Under the pieces are notes generated by a model. That model worked only from the letters and a program-made list of their open reading frames with translations, did no database searches and was not told the DNA's origin. A DNA stretch of 64,000 bases from contig JAQYCV010000016.1 in assembly GCA_028724525.1 (NCBI GenBank), positions 1 to 64,000 of the forward strand. Direction: 5' to 3'. Both the position numbers and the translations under genes were made by a program. Source of the DNA: Clostridiales bacterium (GTDB taxonomy: Bacteria; Bacillota; Clostridia; Saccharofermentanales; DTU023). Shown here in pieces: positions 12,769 to 21,067 of this stretch (positions are counted from its first letter, which is position 1; the number at the start of each line of letters is the position of its first letter).

Positions 12769-13359
12769 TTAGACCCGGAGAAGAAAGTCGGCCGCTGCCC
12801 GGTCTGGCAGGCGGAGGGGGATGCCCTGCCAATGGAGGAGGCTGGCCTTGGCCTGGACCAGGCCAACCGGCTGACCAAAAAAAGCCGCCAGCTGGTCTAA
12901 GCTATTCCCCGCTTCCGCCAGGTCTAAAAATTCCTGGTCCGGAATGAGAAGGTCAGCAGCAAAAAGATTAGCCTCAATTTCTGGCTGGGAGGCCATATCC
13001 ATAAAAGTGTGGTCTTGCAGGATTTTAAGTCCGGCTAGGAGGTCTTGGTGGAGGAGGTGGTGGCCTAACTCATGGGCCAAAATCAACTGTCGGTGGGACC
13101 GAGGCAGGTCCGCCTTAATAAAGACACAGGGCCGGTCTTCTACCCAAACATACATACCCTTGAGCTCTTGAAAGTCCGGGCAGGTGTAAAGAGACAGGCC
13201 GAGCGGCTTATAGAGACGCTCAGGATCCCGGCTGGCATACTGGGCCAAGATTTCTTGGGCAGTAGCGTGACTCCTTTGGAAGCTATAGTCCCATTTCATC
13301 GTATGAAAATCATCTGGCAGTCTAATGAAGCGGTCTAACAGGCTTAGCGGGCTTTGCAA
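12769..13359 (-). CDS. ImmA/IrrE family metallo-endopeptidase
   Basis: HELGHHLLHQDLL zinc motif and IEANLFAADLLIP. Confidence 0.92.
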   Translation of the reverse strand: MQSPLSLLDRFIRLPDDFHTMKWDYSFQRSHATAQEILAQYASRDPERLYKPLGLSLYTCPDFQELKGMYVWVEDRPCVFIKADLPRSHRQLILAHELGHHLLHQDLLAGLKILQDHTFMDMASQPEIEANLFAADLLIPDQEFLDLAEAGNSLDQLAAFFGQPVGLVQAKASLLHWQGIPLRLPDRAAADFLLRV

Positions 13360-13361
13360 GC

Positions 13362-13724
13362 CTAACCTCTACTGGCCTTACGGCCATCCCAATAGGCCCT
13401 TTGAATAGCCTGCATGGCAGCATCCCGGTCTTCTTCGCTGAGCCGGCCTCCTGCAAAGAGAGCCGTAAGTTCTTCGACCAGGGCGTCCGCACTACGAGAC
13501 TCCCCGCCCGCCACCTGCATGCCCGGCTCATCACTCAAGAGATAGTCGGCTGTTACACCTAATTTTTCGGACAGTTTAGCGACAACGGAGGCCTGGCGGG
13601 GATAGCATCGACCCGTTTCATAGTTGATGAGGCTGCGGGTAGATACCCCTATGGCCTTGGCCAGTTCTTTTTGAGTCAAGCCATTCTGTATACGTAGGTC
13701 TTTCACCTTTTCTCCAAAGCTCAT
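13362..13724 (-). CDS. XRE family HTH transcriptional regulator
   Basis: VKDLRIQNGLTQKELAKAIGVSTRSLINYETGRCYPRQ. Confidence 0.93.
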   Translation of the reverse strand: MSFGEKVKDLRIQNGLTQKELAKAIGVSTRSLINYETGRCYPRQASVVAKLSEKLGVTADYLLSDEPGMQVAGGESRSADALVEELTALFAGGRLSEEDRDAAMQAIQRAYWDGRKASRG

Positions 13725-13743
13725 ATGCCCCTCACTTCTTTAG

Positions 13744-13793
13744 TGCAATAAGTTGCATTGACACCTGCAAAAAACTTCACTATGATGCAGGTG
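13744..13793. promoter_or_regulatory. Putative operator/promoter region between the XRE gene and the Y-family polymerase
   Basis: TGCAA-taag-TTGCA palindrome (13744-13757); CACCTGCA (13762-13769)/TGCAGGTG (13786-13793) inverted repeat; plus-strand TTGACA-N17-TATGAT (13758-13786) inside it. Confidence 0.7.
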
Positions 13794-13887
13794 AATTATG
13801 TTTCAGTTGTCTTGTATTATAAGGTCCGGCCAAGACCAGGTCAAGTGCCTATTGCAGGGCTTTTACGGGATTTTTGAGGTGATTAAG

Positions 13888-15126
13888 GTGAAGGATACCT
13901 GCATACTGCATTGCGATATGAATGCCTACTATGCTTCAGTTGAGATGAAACTCAACCCCCATCTGCGGGGAAAGGCGGTGGCCGTGGGCGGGTCCCAGGA
14001 GGACCGCAACGGAGTCATCTTAGCTAAGTCCCAACTAGCCAAAGAAGCAGGGGTCAAAACGGGAGAAATCATCGCAGAGGCCAAGGGTAAATGCCCCAAC
14101 CTGATTGTCGTGCCGCCCCACTACGATGCCTATATTGACTATTCTCATAAAGCCCGGGAAATTTATTACCAATATACTGACCAAGTAGAGCCCTTTGGCC
14201 TAGATTAATGCTGGCTAGATGTGACCGGGTCCCGTCAGCTTTTCGGGCCTGGTCCAAAGATTGCGGACGAACTTCGCCGGCGGATACGGGAGGAGCTCGG
14301 ACTCACCATCTCCGTTGGCGTGAGCTTTTCTAAAGTTTTTGCCAAGCTGGGCTCTGACCTCAAAAAACCGGACGCCACAACCATCATCCAGGAGCAAGAC
14401 CTCAGTCGCGTGGTCTGGAAGCTACCCGTAGGCGATCTCTTGGGCGTCGGCCCCGCCACCGAGGCTAAATTGCGCGACCGGGGCCTTTTCACGATTGGCC
14501 AGCTAGCTCAAGCTTCACCCAGTCAGCTCCAGGCCAAACTAGGCATCAACGGCTGGCGCTTGTGGCGCTGGGCCAATGGCTGGGATGAGGGGGAGGTCCA
14601 CCGCTGGGGAGAAAGGCAACCCGTCAAGACTATTGGCCACGGTTTGACCCTCCGTCGGGATATCTATAGCAAATTAGAACTCAAGTCCGTCTTTCTGGAT
14701 CTCAGTCAAGAATTATCCCGCCGCATGAGGGCGGAGGGAGTCAAGGCCGGAGGGCTCCAAATCTCTCTCCGCACCGCCTCCTTTAACTATCGAGAAGTAC
14801 AAACTCCCCTGCCCTATCCCAGCCAGGCCGCCATGTATCTGGCCCGGGCGGCTTATGCCCTGGCCGTCCAGTCCCTCCACTTTAAGGAACCCTACCGGGC
14901 CGTGGCCATCCGCGCCATCCATCTGGTCCCAGTAGACCAGCCCCTCCAGATCAATTTCTTTTCCGATGCCCAAGACCTAGACCGCTTGGAGCGGGTGGAA
15001 CTAGCTTTTGAAGACCTGCAAAAGCGCTATGGCAAGGGCATCGTCCATTGGGGCTGGCCAGACTACCGCCTACAGAAAGCCCAGGTCACCCCCTGGGAAA
15101 TTTGCCCGCCGGGCATGCCCTATTAA
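13888..15126 (+). pseudogene. Y-family DNA polymerase (Pol IV-like) interrupted by one in-frame TAA
   Basis: ORFs 13798-14208 and 14221-15126 share a frame; ILHCDMNAYYASVE...VEPFGLD-TAA-CWLDVTGSRQLFG; probable GTG start 13888 with SD TGAGGT. Confidence 0.85.
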
Positions 15127-15214
15127 AGGCCAGAAAAGGACCTGTGAAATCTTGTGTTTCCTTATTTCACAAAACTCCCGACCTGCCTAGCTAGCTTGGA
15201 CAGTAAGGTCTGAC

Positions 15215-15517
15215 TTAGGAAAGAGGCTTCAGGGCATGCCGGAGATAGAGCTCGTGGGCCAGCTGCTGGGCTTCGATCAAGCCTTGCCGCTTACGGCTTT
15301 CTTCGGTGTAGGAGAGATTGCGCAAGCCCTGCAGGCTCACAAAGAAAATATGCAGGGCTAGAAGGGAGATCGCTAAAAAGAGGAGGCAGGAGTCCACCGC
15401 CACTAAGGAAAAACTAACAAGAGAGAAAACTAAACCCCAGACAGTGTCATAAGCAGAGAGCAGTATTTCCAGGAGGCTGGCGCACACAATCAAGAACACA
15501 AGGAGAGATGTCGTCAT
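15215..15517 (-). CDS. Small hypothetical membrane protein
   Basis: 100 aa with hydrophobic segments; upstream of a DUF2089-like gene product in the same direction. Confidence 0.55.
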   Translation of the reverse strand: MTTSLLVFLIVCASLLEILLSAYDTVWGLVFSLVSFSLVAVDSCLLFLAISLLALHIFFVSLQGLRNLSYTEESRKRQGLIEAQQLAHELYLRHALKPLS

Positions 15518-15562
15518 AACTGGTCCTCACACTCAGTCCGGGGGTAAGGTTTTGCCCGGAAG

Positions 15563-15859
15563 TTAGGCCTGGGTCGTCTGTTCGTGGATGGCCAGGAGCT
15601 TTTGCGCATCCTGGGCGTCCAGCTTACCCGCGAAAGTGAGATCTTTGAGGGCTTCCACAAAGGCATCTTGGGCCTCTGTTTCAGCCTCTTGAACCTTCAC
15701 AATCAAGCGGTCCAGGCGAAGGCGGATCGTAGGATAAGAGAGATCGTAGATGCCAGCCAGTGCCTTGAGGGAACCAGAATTAAGCAGGAACAATTTCAAG
15801 AACTTTAAATCTTCCTCATTTAAGGCATAGAGCCATGAAGGCAGCTGGCGGTCTTGCAT
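15563..15859 (-). CDS. DUF2089-like protein
   Basis: LNEEDLKFLKLFLLNSGSLKALAGIYDLSYPTIRLRLDRLI HTH-like pattern. Confidence 0.75.
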   Translation of the reverse strand: MQDRQLPSWLYALNEEDLKFLKLFLLNSGSLKALAGIYDLSYPTIRLRLDRLIVKVQEAETEAQDAFVEALKDLTFAGKLDAQDAQKLLAIHEQTTQA

Positions 15860-16012
15860 AGAGTCTCCTTAAACTTTTTTAAGATTATACCTGAAGAAAA
15901 TTAAAGTCAATAGTCAAGTTTATTTCAATAAAGTTAAAATCCTGAAATTCCATCGGGAATTCAGTTTTATATTCCACTGCTTTTTGATGCAAATGAGTAC
16001 TGCCGATAGGCC

Positions 16013-16040
16013 TGCAAATTTGCAAGTGATGGGTGACCGG
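16013..16040 (+). repeat. Solo unit of dispersed repeat family
   Basis: TGCAAATTTGCAAGTGATGGGTGACCGG; flanked by ATAGGCCT (16006-16013)/AGGCCTAT (16041-16048). Confidence 0.75.
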
Positions 16041-16050
16041 AGGCCTATTC

Positions 16051-16223
16051 TAGTTCGGATTTTTGGATTCTCCGGCATTTTTGCAAATAATGGGTGGGCT
16101 CCCCGGGCAAATTTGCAAAAAGTGGATGGTTACGAGGGCAAATCTGCAGCTAATGGGCGCTTTGGCCACCGGAACACATCCATTACTTGTAAATTTGTCC
16201 GAAATCCAAGAAATCCGAAATAG
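16051..16223 (+). repeat. Dispersed ~173-bp repeat element, copy 1
   Basis: Near-copy of reverse complement of 62937-63108; imperfect terminal inverted repeats TAGTTCGGATTTTTGGATTCTC / GAAATCCAAGAAATCCGAAATAG; three direct and one inverted internal units. Confidence 0.88.
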
Positions 16224-16286
16224 TTGGTCAGACCGGAGAGCGGTAGAAGGGCCAAGATATTCCAACTTGGATTAGCTGAGTGAAAT

Positions 16287-16385
16287 ATCGCCTATTCCCT
16301 AGCTGGGGCTGTAAGGCAATCGCCTATTCTCCAAGCTGAGGTTGGCAGGGCAATCGCCCATTCCCCGGCTGGGGCTGGCAGGGCA
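16287..16385 (+). repeat. Three degenerate tandem repeats of ~33 bp upstream of citD
   Basis: ATCGCCTATTCCCTAGCTGGGGCTGTAAGGCA / ATCGCCTATTCTCCAAGCTGAGGTTGGCAGGGCA / ATCGCCCATTCCCCGGCTGGGGCTGGCAGGGCA. Confidence 0.85.
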
Positions 16386-16428
16386 AAAGTGTTAGACTAT
16401 AAAAAATATGTATAGAGGAGGCTGCCGC

Positions 16429-16704
16429 ATGTACATAATCAGGCAGGCCATGGCTGGCACCCTGGAATCGAGTGATGTTCTAGTGGAAATAAGCCCCGCA
16501 GACCGTATCAGTATTGACTTGGAATCTCCTGTGAAAGCTCAATTCGGGGATTCTATCTTGGCTACCACCCAAGAGGTCTTAAAGGCCCAGGGGGTGGAAG
16601 GGGCCCAGGTCCGTTTACAAGACCAAGGAGCTTTGGATTGCACCTTAAGGGCAAGGCTGGAAGCCTGTATTGCCCGGGCTAGCGAGGAGGCCGACCATGC
16701 GTAG
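16429..16704 (+). CDS. citD: Citrate lyase acyl carrier protein (gamma subunit)
   Basis: RQAMAGTLESSDVLVEISP; SD AGAGGAGG before ATG 16429; followed by citE and citF. Confidence 0.92.
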   Translation: MYIIRQAMAGTLESSDVLVEISPADRISIDLESPVKAQFGDSILATTQEVLKAQGVEGAQVRLQDQGALDCTLRARLEACIARASEEADHA

Positions 16705-17566
16705 GTCTATGATGTTCCTGCCTGGCAATAGCCCCCGCATGCTCATGAATGGGCCTGTCCTACCGGCAGACAGCTTGATTTTCGATTTAGAGGACGCTGT
16801 AGCACCAGACCAAAAGGATGCCGCCCGGGTCATGCTGGCCCATGCCCTGACTAGCTTAGATTTTGGCCAGAAGGAAATTGTCGTTCGGATTAACGACTTG
16901 GCCTCCCCCTACTGGCAGGCCGACCTGGATAAGGTCATGCCGGCAAGGCCGAACCTGATCATGCCGCCCAAGGTAGCCAGGGCCGAGGACATTGAAAAGC
17001 TCGCGGCTTATTTGGATCAAAAAGAAGCCGACTTGGGTATTACCGCGGGTAAGACAGGGATCCTCCCCCTTCTAGAACTGGCTTTGGGGGTAGAAAATGC
17101 CTTTGCCATCGCCCAGGCCAGTCCCCGGGTAGTCGCCCTCTTTCTGGGCGGCGAGGACCTGTCCGCCAACCTGCGGTCTCCCCGGACCAAGGACGGCTGG
17201 GAACTCTTCTATGCCCGGACCCGCCTGGTTAATGCGGCACGGGCAGCCGAGATCGACGTCATAGACACGCCCTTCACCGATACTGACGATTTAGAGGGCC
17301 TCCGCCAGGATGCGGAATTTGCTAAGAGCCTGGGCTTCTCCGGTAAGTCGGTCATTTCGCCCCGTCACTTAGACATTGTCAATGAGGTCTTCTCCCCCAG
17401 CCAGGCAGAAATTATCTGGGCCCAAGAGGTCATGGCCGTGATTGAAGAAGGCAAGCGCCTGGGCAAGGGCGCCGTCTCCCTCCACGGCAAGATGGTGGAT
17501 AAGCCCATCGTGATGCGGGCAGAACAAATTCTGGAAAACGCCAAAGCCATGGACTACCCCCTCTAG
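16697..17566 (+). CDS. citE: Citrate lyase beta subunit
   Basis: MRRSMMFLPGNSPRMLMNGPVLPADSLIFDLEDAVAPDQKDAAR; SD GAGGAGG before ATG 16697. Confidence 0.96.
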   Translation: MRRSMMFLPGNSPRMLMNGPVLPADSLIFDLEDAVAPDQKDAARVMLAHALTSLDFGQKEIVVRINDLASPYWQADLDKVMPARPNLIMPPKVARAEDIEKLAAYLDQKEADLGITAGKTGILPLLELALGVENAFAIAQASPRVVALFLGGEDLSANLRSPRTKDGWELFYARTRLVNAARAAEIDVIDTPFTDTDDLEGLRQDAEFAKSLGFSGKSVISPRHLDIVNEVFSPSQAEIIWAQEVMAVIEEGKRLGKGAVSLHGKMVDKPIVMRAEQILENAKAMDYPL

Positions 17567-17582
17567 GAAGGAAGAGATCAAG

Positions 17583-18992
17583 ATGGATAAACTTGTTAAC
17601 AGCTTAAAAGAAGCCCTCAAGGCAGCCGGACTCAAGGATGGCGCCACCCTCTCCTTCCACCACCATATGCGGAACGGGGACTATGTGCTCAACATGGCCC
17701 TAGCTGCGGCAGCGGACTTAGGCGTTAAGGACCTGACCATCAATGCCTCTGCTATTTTCCCCGTCCACGCCCCCTTGATCGACCTGATCAAGCAAGGGGT
17801 GGTAACAGGCCTGGAATGCAACTACATGTCTGGCCCAGTCGGCGAGGCCATTTCCCAAGGTCTCTTAGATAAGCCTGTCATCTTTAGGACCCATGGGGGC
17901 CGGCCAGCCGACATTGCCTCAGGCCAGTCCCCCATTGATATCGCCGTCATCGCCGCGCCTGCGGCAGATAAGATGGGCAATATCTCCGGTAAGTTCGGCC
18001 CCTCCCAATGCGGGTCGCTCGGCTATGCCTTCGCCGATGCGGAATTTGCCGACAAGGTCATTGCCGTCACCGACCATCTCATGCCCTATCCCCTGGTGGA
18101 ATACTCCATCCCCGAAACCCAGGTAGATTATGTCGTACAAGTCGAAAAGATCGGCGATCCCAAGGGGATTGTCTCTGGGACCACCAAGATTACTCGGGAC
18201 CCCATCGGCCTCCTCATGGCCCAATACGCCACCCAGGTCATAGAAGCCTCCCCCTACTACAAGGACGGCATGTCCTTCCAAACCGGGGCAGGCGGGGCCT
18301 CTCTAGCCACGGCGGCCTTCCTCAAGGACCGGATGCTGGCCCGGGGGATCAAGGGGTCTTACGGCATGGGCGGGATCACCTCCTACCTGGTTGATATGCT
18401 GGAAGCGGGCTGTTTTGAGTCCCTGGTCGATGTTCAATGCTTTGACCTGGGGGCTGTAGAGTCCATCCGGACCAACCCCAAGCACCGGGAAGTTTCTGCT
18501 CTCCACTACGCGGCCCCTCGCCCGGCTGTGGCCTCCTCTCTGGTCGACAACCTAGACTTTGTCATCTTAGGGGCCACAGAGATGGACAAGAACTTCAATG
18601 TCAACGTCCACACCAATTCCCAGGGAATCATCATGGGCGGATCAGGCGGCCACTCTGATACGGCTGCCGGAGCCAAACTCGCCATGATTATCGCCCCCCT
18701 CACCCGGGCCCGCATGCCCTTGATCCTCGACCAAGTCACCTGCCTATCCACCCCGGGCGAGACCATTGACATCCTGGTCACCCAGTACGGGATTGCCATC
18801 AACCCCCTCCGGGAGGACCTCATCCAGGCCCTCAGCGCAAGCAAGTTGCCCCTCCGGTCCATTGAAGACCTGCAAAAGACTGCGGAAGACCTGGTGGGCA
18901 AACCCAAGCCCCTGCCCCACGGCGACAAGGTCGTAGGCAAGGTCCGCTACCGCAGCGGAGAAATCATTTCGGAAATTTATCAGCTTAATTAA
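17583..18992 (+). CDS. citF: Citrate lyase alpha subunit
   Basis: Long homologous ORF (LSFHHHMRNGDYVLNMALAAAADLG...) following citE. Confidence 0.96.
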   Translation: MDKLVNSLKEALKAAGLKDGATLSFHHHMRNGDYVLNMALAAAADLGVKDLTINASAIFPVHAPLIDLIKQGVVTGLECNYMSGPVGEAISQGLLDKPVIFRTHGGRPADIASGQSPIDIAVIAAPAADKMGNISGKFGPSQCGSLGYAFADAEFADKVIAVTDHLMPYPLVEYSIPETQVDYVVQVEKIGDPKGIVSGTTKITRDPIGLLMAQYATQVIEASPYYKDGMSFQTGAGGASLATAAFLKDRMLARGIKGSYGMGGITSYLVDMLEAGCFESLVDVQCFDLGAVESIRTNPKHREVSALHYAAPRPAVASSLVDNLDFVILGATEMDKNFNVNVHTNSQGIIMGGSGGHSDTAAGAKLAMIIAPLTRARMPLILDQVTCLSTPGETIDILVTQYGIAINPLREDLIQALSASKLPLRSIEDLQKTAEDLVGKPKPLPHGDKVVGKVRYRSGEIISEIYQLN

Positions 18993-19047
18993 AGCGAATA
19001 AGTGCAGGCTGCCTGCTAAAGGCAGATCAAGACAATTGCCTGAACAT

Positions 19048-19099
19048 AAAAAGCTTGGTGGTGGAAGGATCCGAAGATCTTCTTCCCGCCAAGCTTTTT
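19048..19099 (+). terminator. Terminator downstream of citF
   Basis: AAAAAGCTTGG...CCAAGCTTTTT inverted repeat. Confidence 0.8.
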
Positions 19100-19159
19100 C
19101 TATCCAATAAAAGATATCTACCAAAAGAAAAAGCCCTGAAACTCTATGTTCCAAGGCTT

Positions 19160-19236
19160 TGGTGGATCCTATTGGGTTCGAACCAATGACCCCCTGCACG
19201 TCAAGCAGGTACTCTAACCAGCTGAGCTAAGGATCC
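19160..19236 (-). tRNA. tRNA-Val(GAC), CCA encoded
   Basis: GGATCCTTAGCTCAGCTGGTTAGAGTACCTGCTTGACGTGCAGGGGGTCATTGGTTCGAACCCAATAGGATCCACCA. Confidence 0.96.
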
Positions 19237-19317
19237 AAACGCTTGACTAATTTACCCTATCAAGGATCTTAAGTCAAGCCTTCGTGCTGATTTCGTCACC
19301 AAGACCGTCGCACACTC

Positions 19318-20193
19318 TTACGCTTCTGCCGCCAGGCGGTTGATGGCAGACCCAATTTCCACCAGCAGGGGTTCATAGGAGACCCCCCGTTCTTGATAGC
19401 CTTCCTGGTAGCGGGAAAGTTCCATGGCCTTCACCAGCATTTCACCAGCCAGAATCATGGCCTGGTCCAGGTCAACTTTTCGGAAGTAGGCTGAAGCCAC
19501 AATAGAGGCAAAAAGATCCCCCGTGCCATGAAGCTTGTAGGGCAAGAGAGGGTGGGCACTTTCGCAGTAGGCCTGCTTTTCCCCCTTGAGGGCATTCACG
19601 ATTTGACCATCTCCCCGCTCTATACCCTTGAGGATCACATTTTTAGCCCCCAGGTCTAGGAGGGCATCCAGGATATCTTCCGCCTCCCGGCGACTAAGAT
19701 TCTGTTTGGGATAGGGGCGGCCCAAGAGGATAGCCGCCTCTGTCATATTGGGCAGAATCAAGTCAGCCCGCTGGCAGAGTTGGGTCATTTGCTGGCACAT
19801 TACATCTGTGTAGGTTTTATAGCGTTTGCCGTGGTCAGCCATGCAGGGGTCAACGACCAAGTCCCAGTCGGGATGGCGGTCAAAAAGTTGGCTGAAAATA
19901 GTGATTTGCTCGGCAGAGCCCAAGAAACCCGAGTAAGCGCCTGCCATTTGGACCTCTAATTGGTCCCAGACGGCCAAGTACTCCCTCAGATGGGGTGTGG
20001 TATCCACAAAGGAGTAGACAGGGAAAGCGGTATGGGCCGCCAAATAGGAGGTTGGAACCGGACAGACCTCCAGGCCAGCTGCAGAGAGAACGCCTAGGAC
20101 AATCACCAAAGAACAGTTGCCGTAACCACAGAGGTCGTGGATGGCGGCCACGCGCGGAATCACTTTAGATTGGGACATGTTATGTTGCGACAT
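19318..20193 (-). CDS. Pyridoxamine/pyridoxal kinase-like (PfkB/ThiD fold)
   Basis: VAAIHDLCGYGNCSLVIVLGVLSAAGLEVCPVPTSYLAAHTAFP; HGTGDLFASIVAS. Confidence 0.85.
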   Translation of the reverse strand: MSQHNMSQSKVIPRVAAIHDLCGYGNCSLVIVLGVLSAAGLEVCPVPTSYLAAHTAFPVYSFVDTTPHLREYLAVWDQLEVQMAGAYSGFLGSAEQITIFSQLFDRHPDWDLVVDPCMADHGKRYKTYTDVMCQQMTQLCQRADLILPNMTEAAILLGRPYPKQNLSRREAEDILDALLDLGAKNVILKGIERGDGQIVNALKGEKQAYCESAHPLLPYKLHGTGDLFASIVASAYFRKVDLDQAMILAGEMLVKAMELSRYQEGYQERGVSYEPLLVEIGSAINRLAAEA

Positions 20194-20227
20194 GCTTTTC
20201 TCCTTAATTCGATAGATATTGGCCGGC

Positions 20228-21067
20228 TCACTTTTTGGCCACGGCCCTGTAACGGGCCTGGAGTTCCCGGCGGAAGCCCCGCCAAAATTTTTTCCAAGAC
20301 CACTGATAAGGAAAGTGCTGGAGCTTGCCGCTAGCCTGGGCCTGAAACATCATGCGGATTTCTTCCGGGCTAAGTATCCGATTGCTGTGCATGAGATAAG
20401 ACTCAGAGCCGGGATAGGGGTCGTACGACCGATACCAGGCGGCATAGGCATCTCCCAGGCCCATGGTGTGGCCAAACTCATGGGCTGCCTCCCGCTTAAA
20501 AACTTGGGGAGACCGAGAGCCTGCCAAGCGGATAAGGCCTGGCCAGCGGTAATGCCAGTTAAAACCTAAGCTGATTACCCGGCCATCTCGGAAGATCCCC
20601 CAAATCTGCCTGGGGAGCGCAGACTGCACATGGGATGACCGAAATTTCAGGTCTTTAACATAGACCAAGAGGGGGCGGCGGCCAGCGCGGAGGACCTGCC
20701 AGGCAAAATGCAACTGGGGGAACCAGCCTCGGTAGGCATCCTCACTCACAAAGATTTCCAAGGTCATGCGGGGAACCAGGTCTCCCTCTGGGAGTTCTGC
20801 CTGGGCCTGGGCCTGGGCCAGGTCCGCTAAAAAGCCAGGGAGGGCCTCCGGGCATCTGGCCTGCAAGCATTGCACGATGGCCTCCTGCATGGGATCATCC
20901 ACAGGAAAGCTAGTCTTCCATTTATCCTGGAGCCCAGACCGGACCAACTGCCTATAGTGGTCAGCGCGGGCCCGATAGCCTTTACTCGGACAAATTAAAA
21001 GATGAGCCTCCAGGCGGAAGACTCCCTGCTTGTAGCTGAGCCGGATGGGTTCTTGACCTATTTTCAA
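20228..21067 (-). CDS. Metzincin-like zinc metalloprotease candidate
   Basis: AAHEFGHTMGLGDAYAAW (HExxHxxGxxD). Confidence 0.6.
   Translation of the reverse strand: MKIGQEPIRLSYKQGVFRLEAHLLICPSKGYRARADHYRQLVRSGLQDKWKTSFPVDDPMQEAIVQCLQARCPEALPGFLADLAQAQAQAELPEGDLVPRMTLEIFVSEDAYRGWFPQLHFAWQVLRAGRRPLLVYVKDLKFRSSHVQSALPRQIWGIFRDGRVISLGFNWHYRWPGLIRLAGSRSPQVFKREAAHEFGHTMGLGDAYAAWYRSYDPYPGSESYLMHSNRILSPEEIRMMFQAQASGKLQHFPYQWSWKKFWRGFRRELQARYRAVAKK

Noticed and set aside
14206-14208. Selenocysteine or pyrrolysine recoding at the polymerase stop
   Set aside because: The stop is TAA, not TGA or TAG, so these recoding routes do not apply.
16051-16223. CRISPR-like array (units spaced ~31 bp)
   Set aside because: Units are degenerate, one is inverted, linkers are very short and there are no cas genes; the whole block recurs as one element at 62937-63108.
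15984-16275. Overlapping ORFs in 15984-16275 and 62786-63142
   Set aside because: They translate the repeat elements and have no convincing start signals or protein-like composition.
19241-19279. GCTTGACT/AGTCAAGC inverted repeat near tRNA-Val(GAC)
   Set aside because: Short arms with a long loop upstream of the tRNA; insufficient evidence for terminator or operator.
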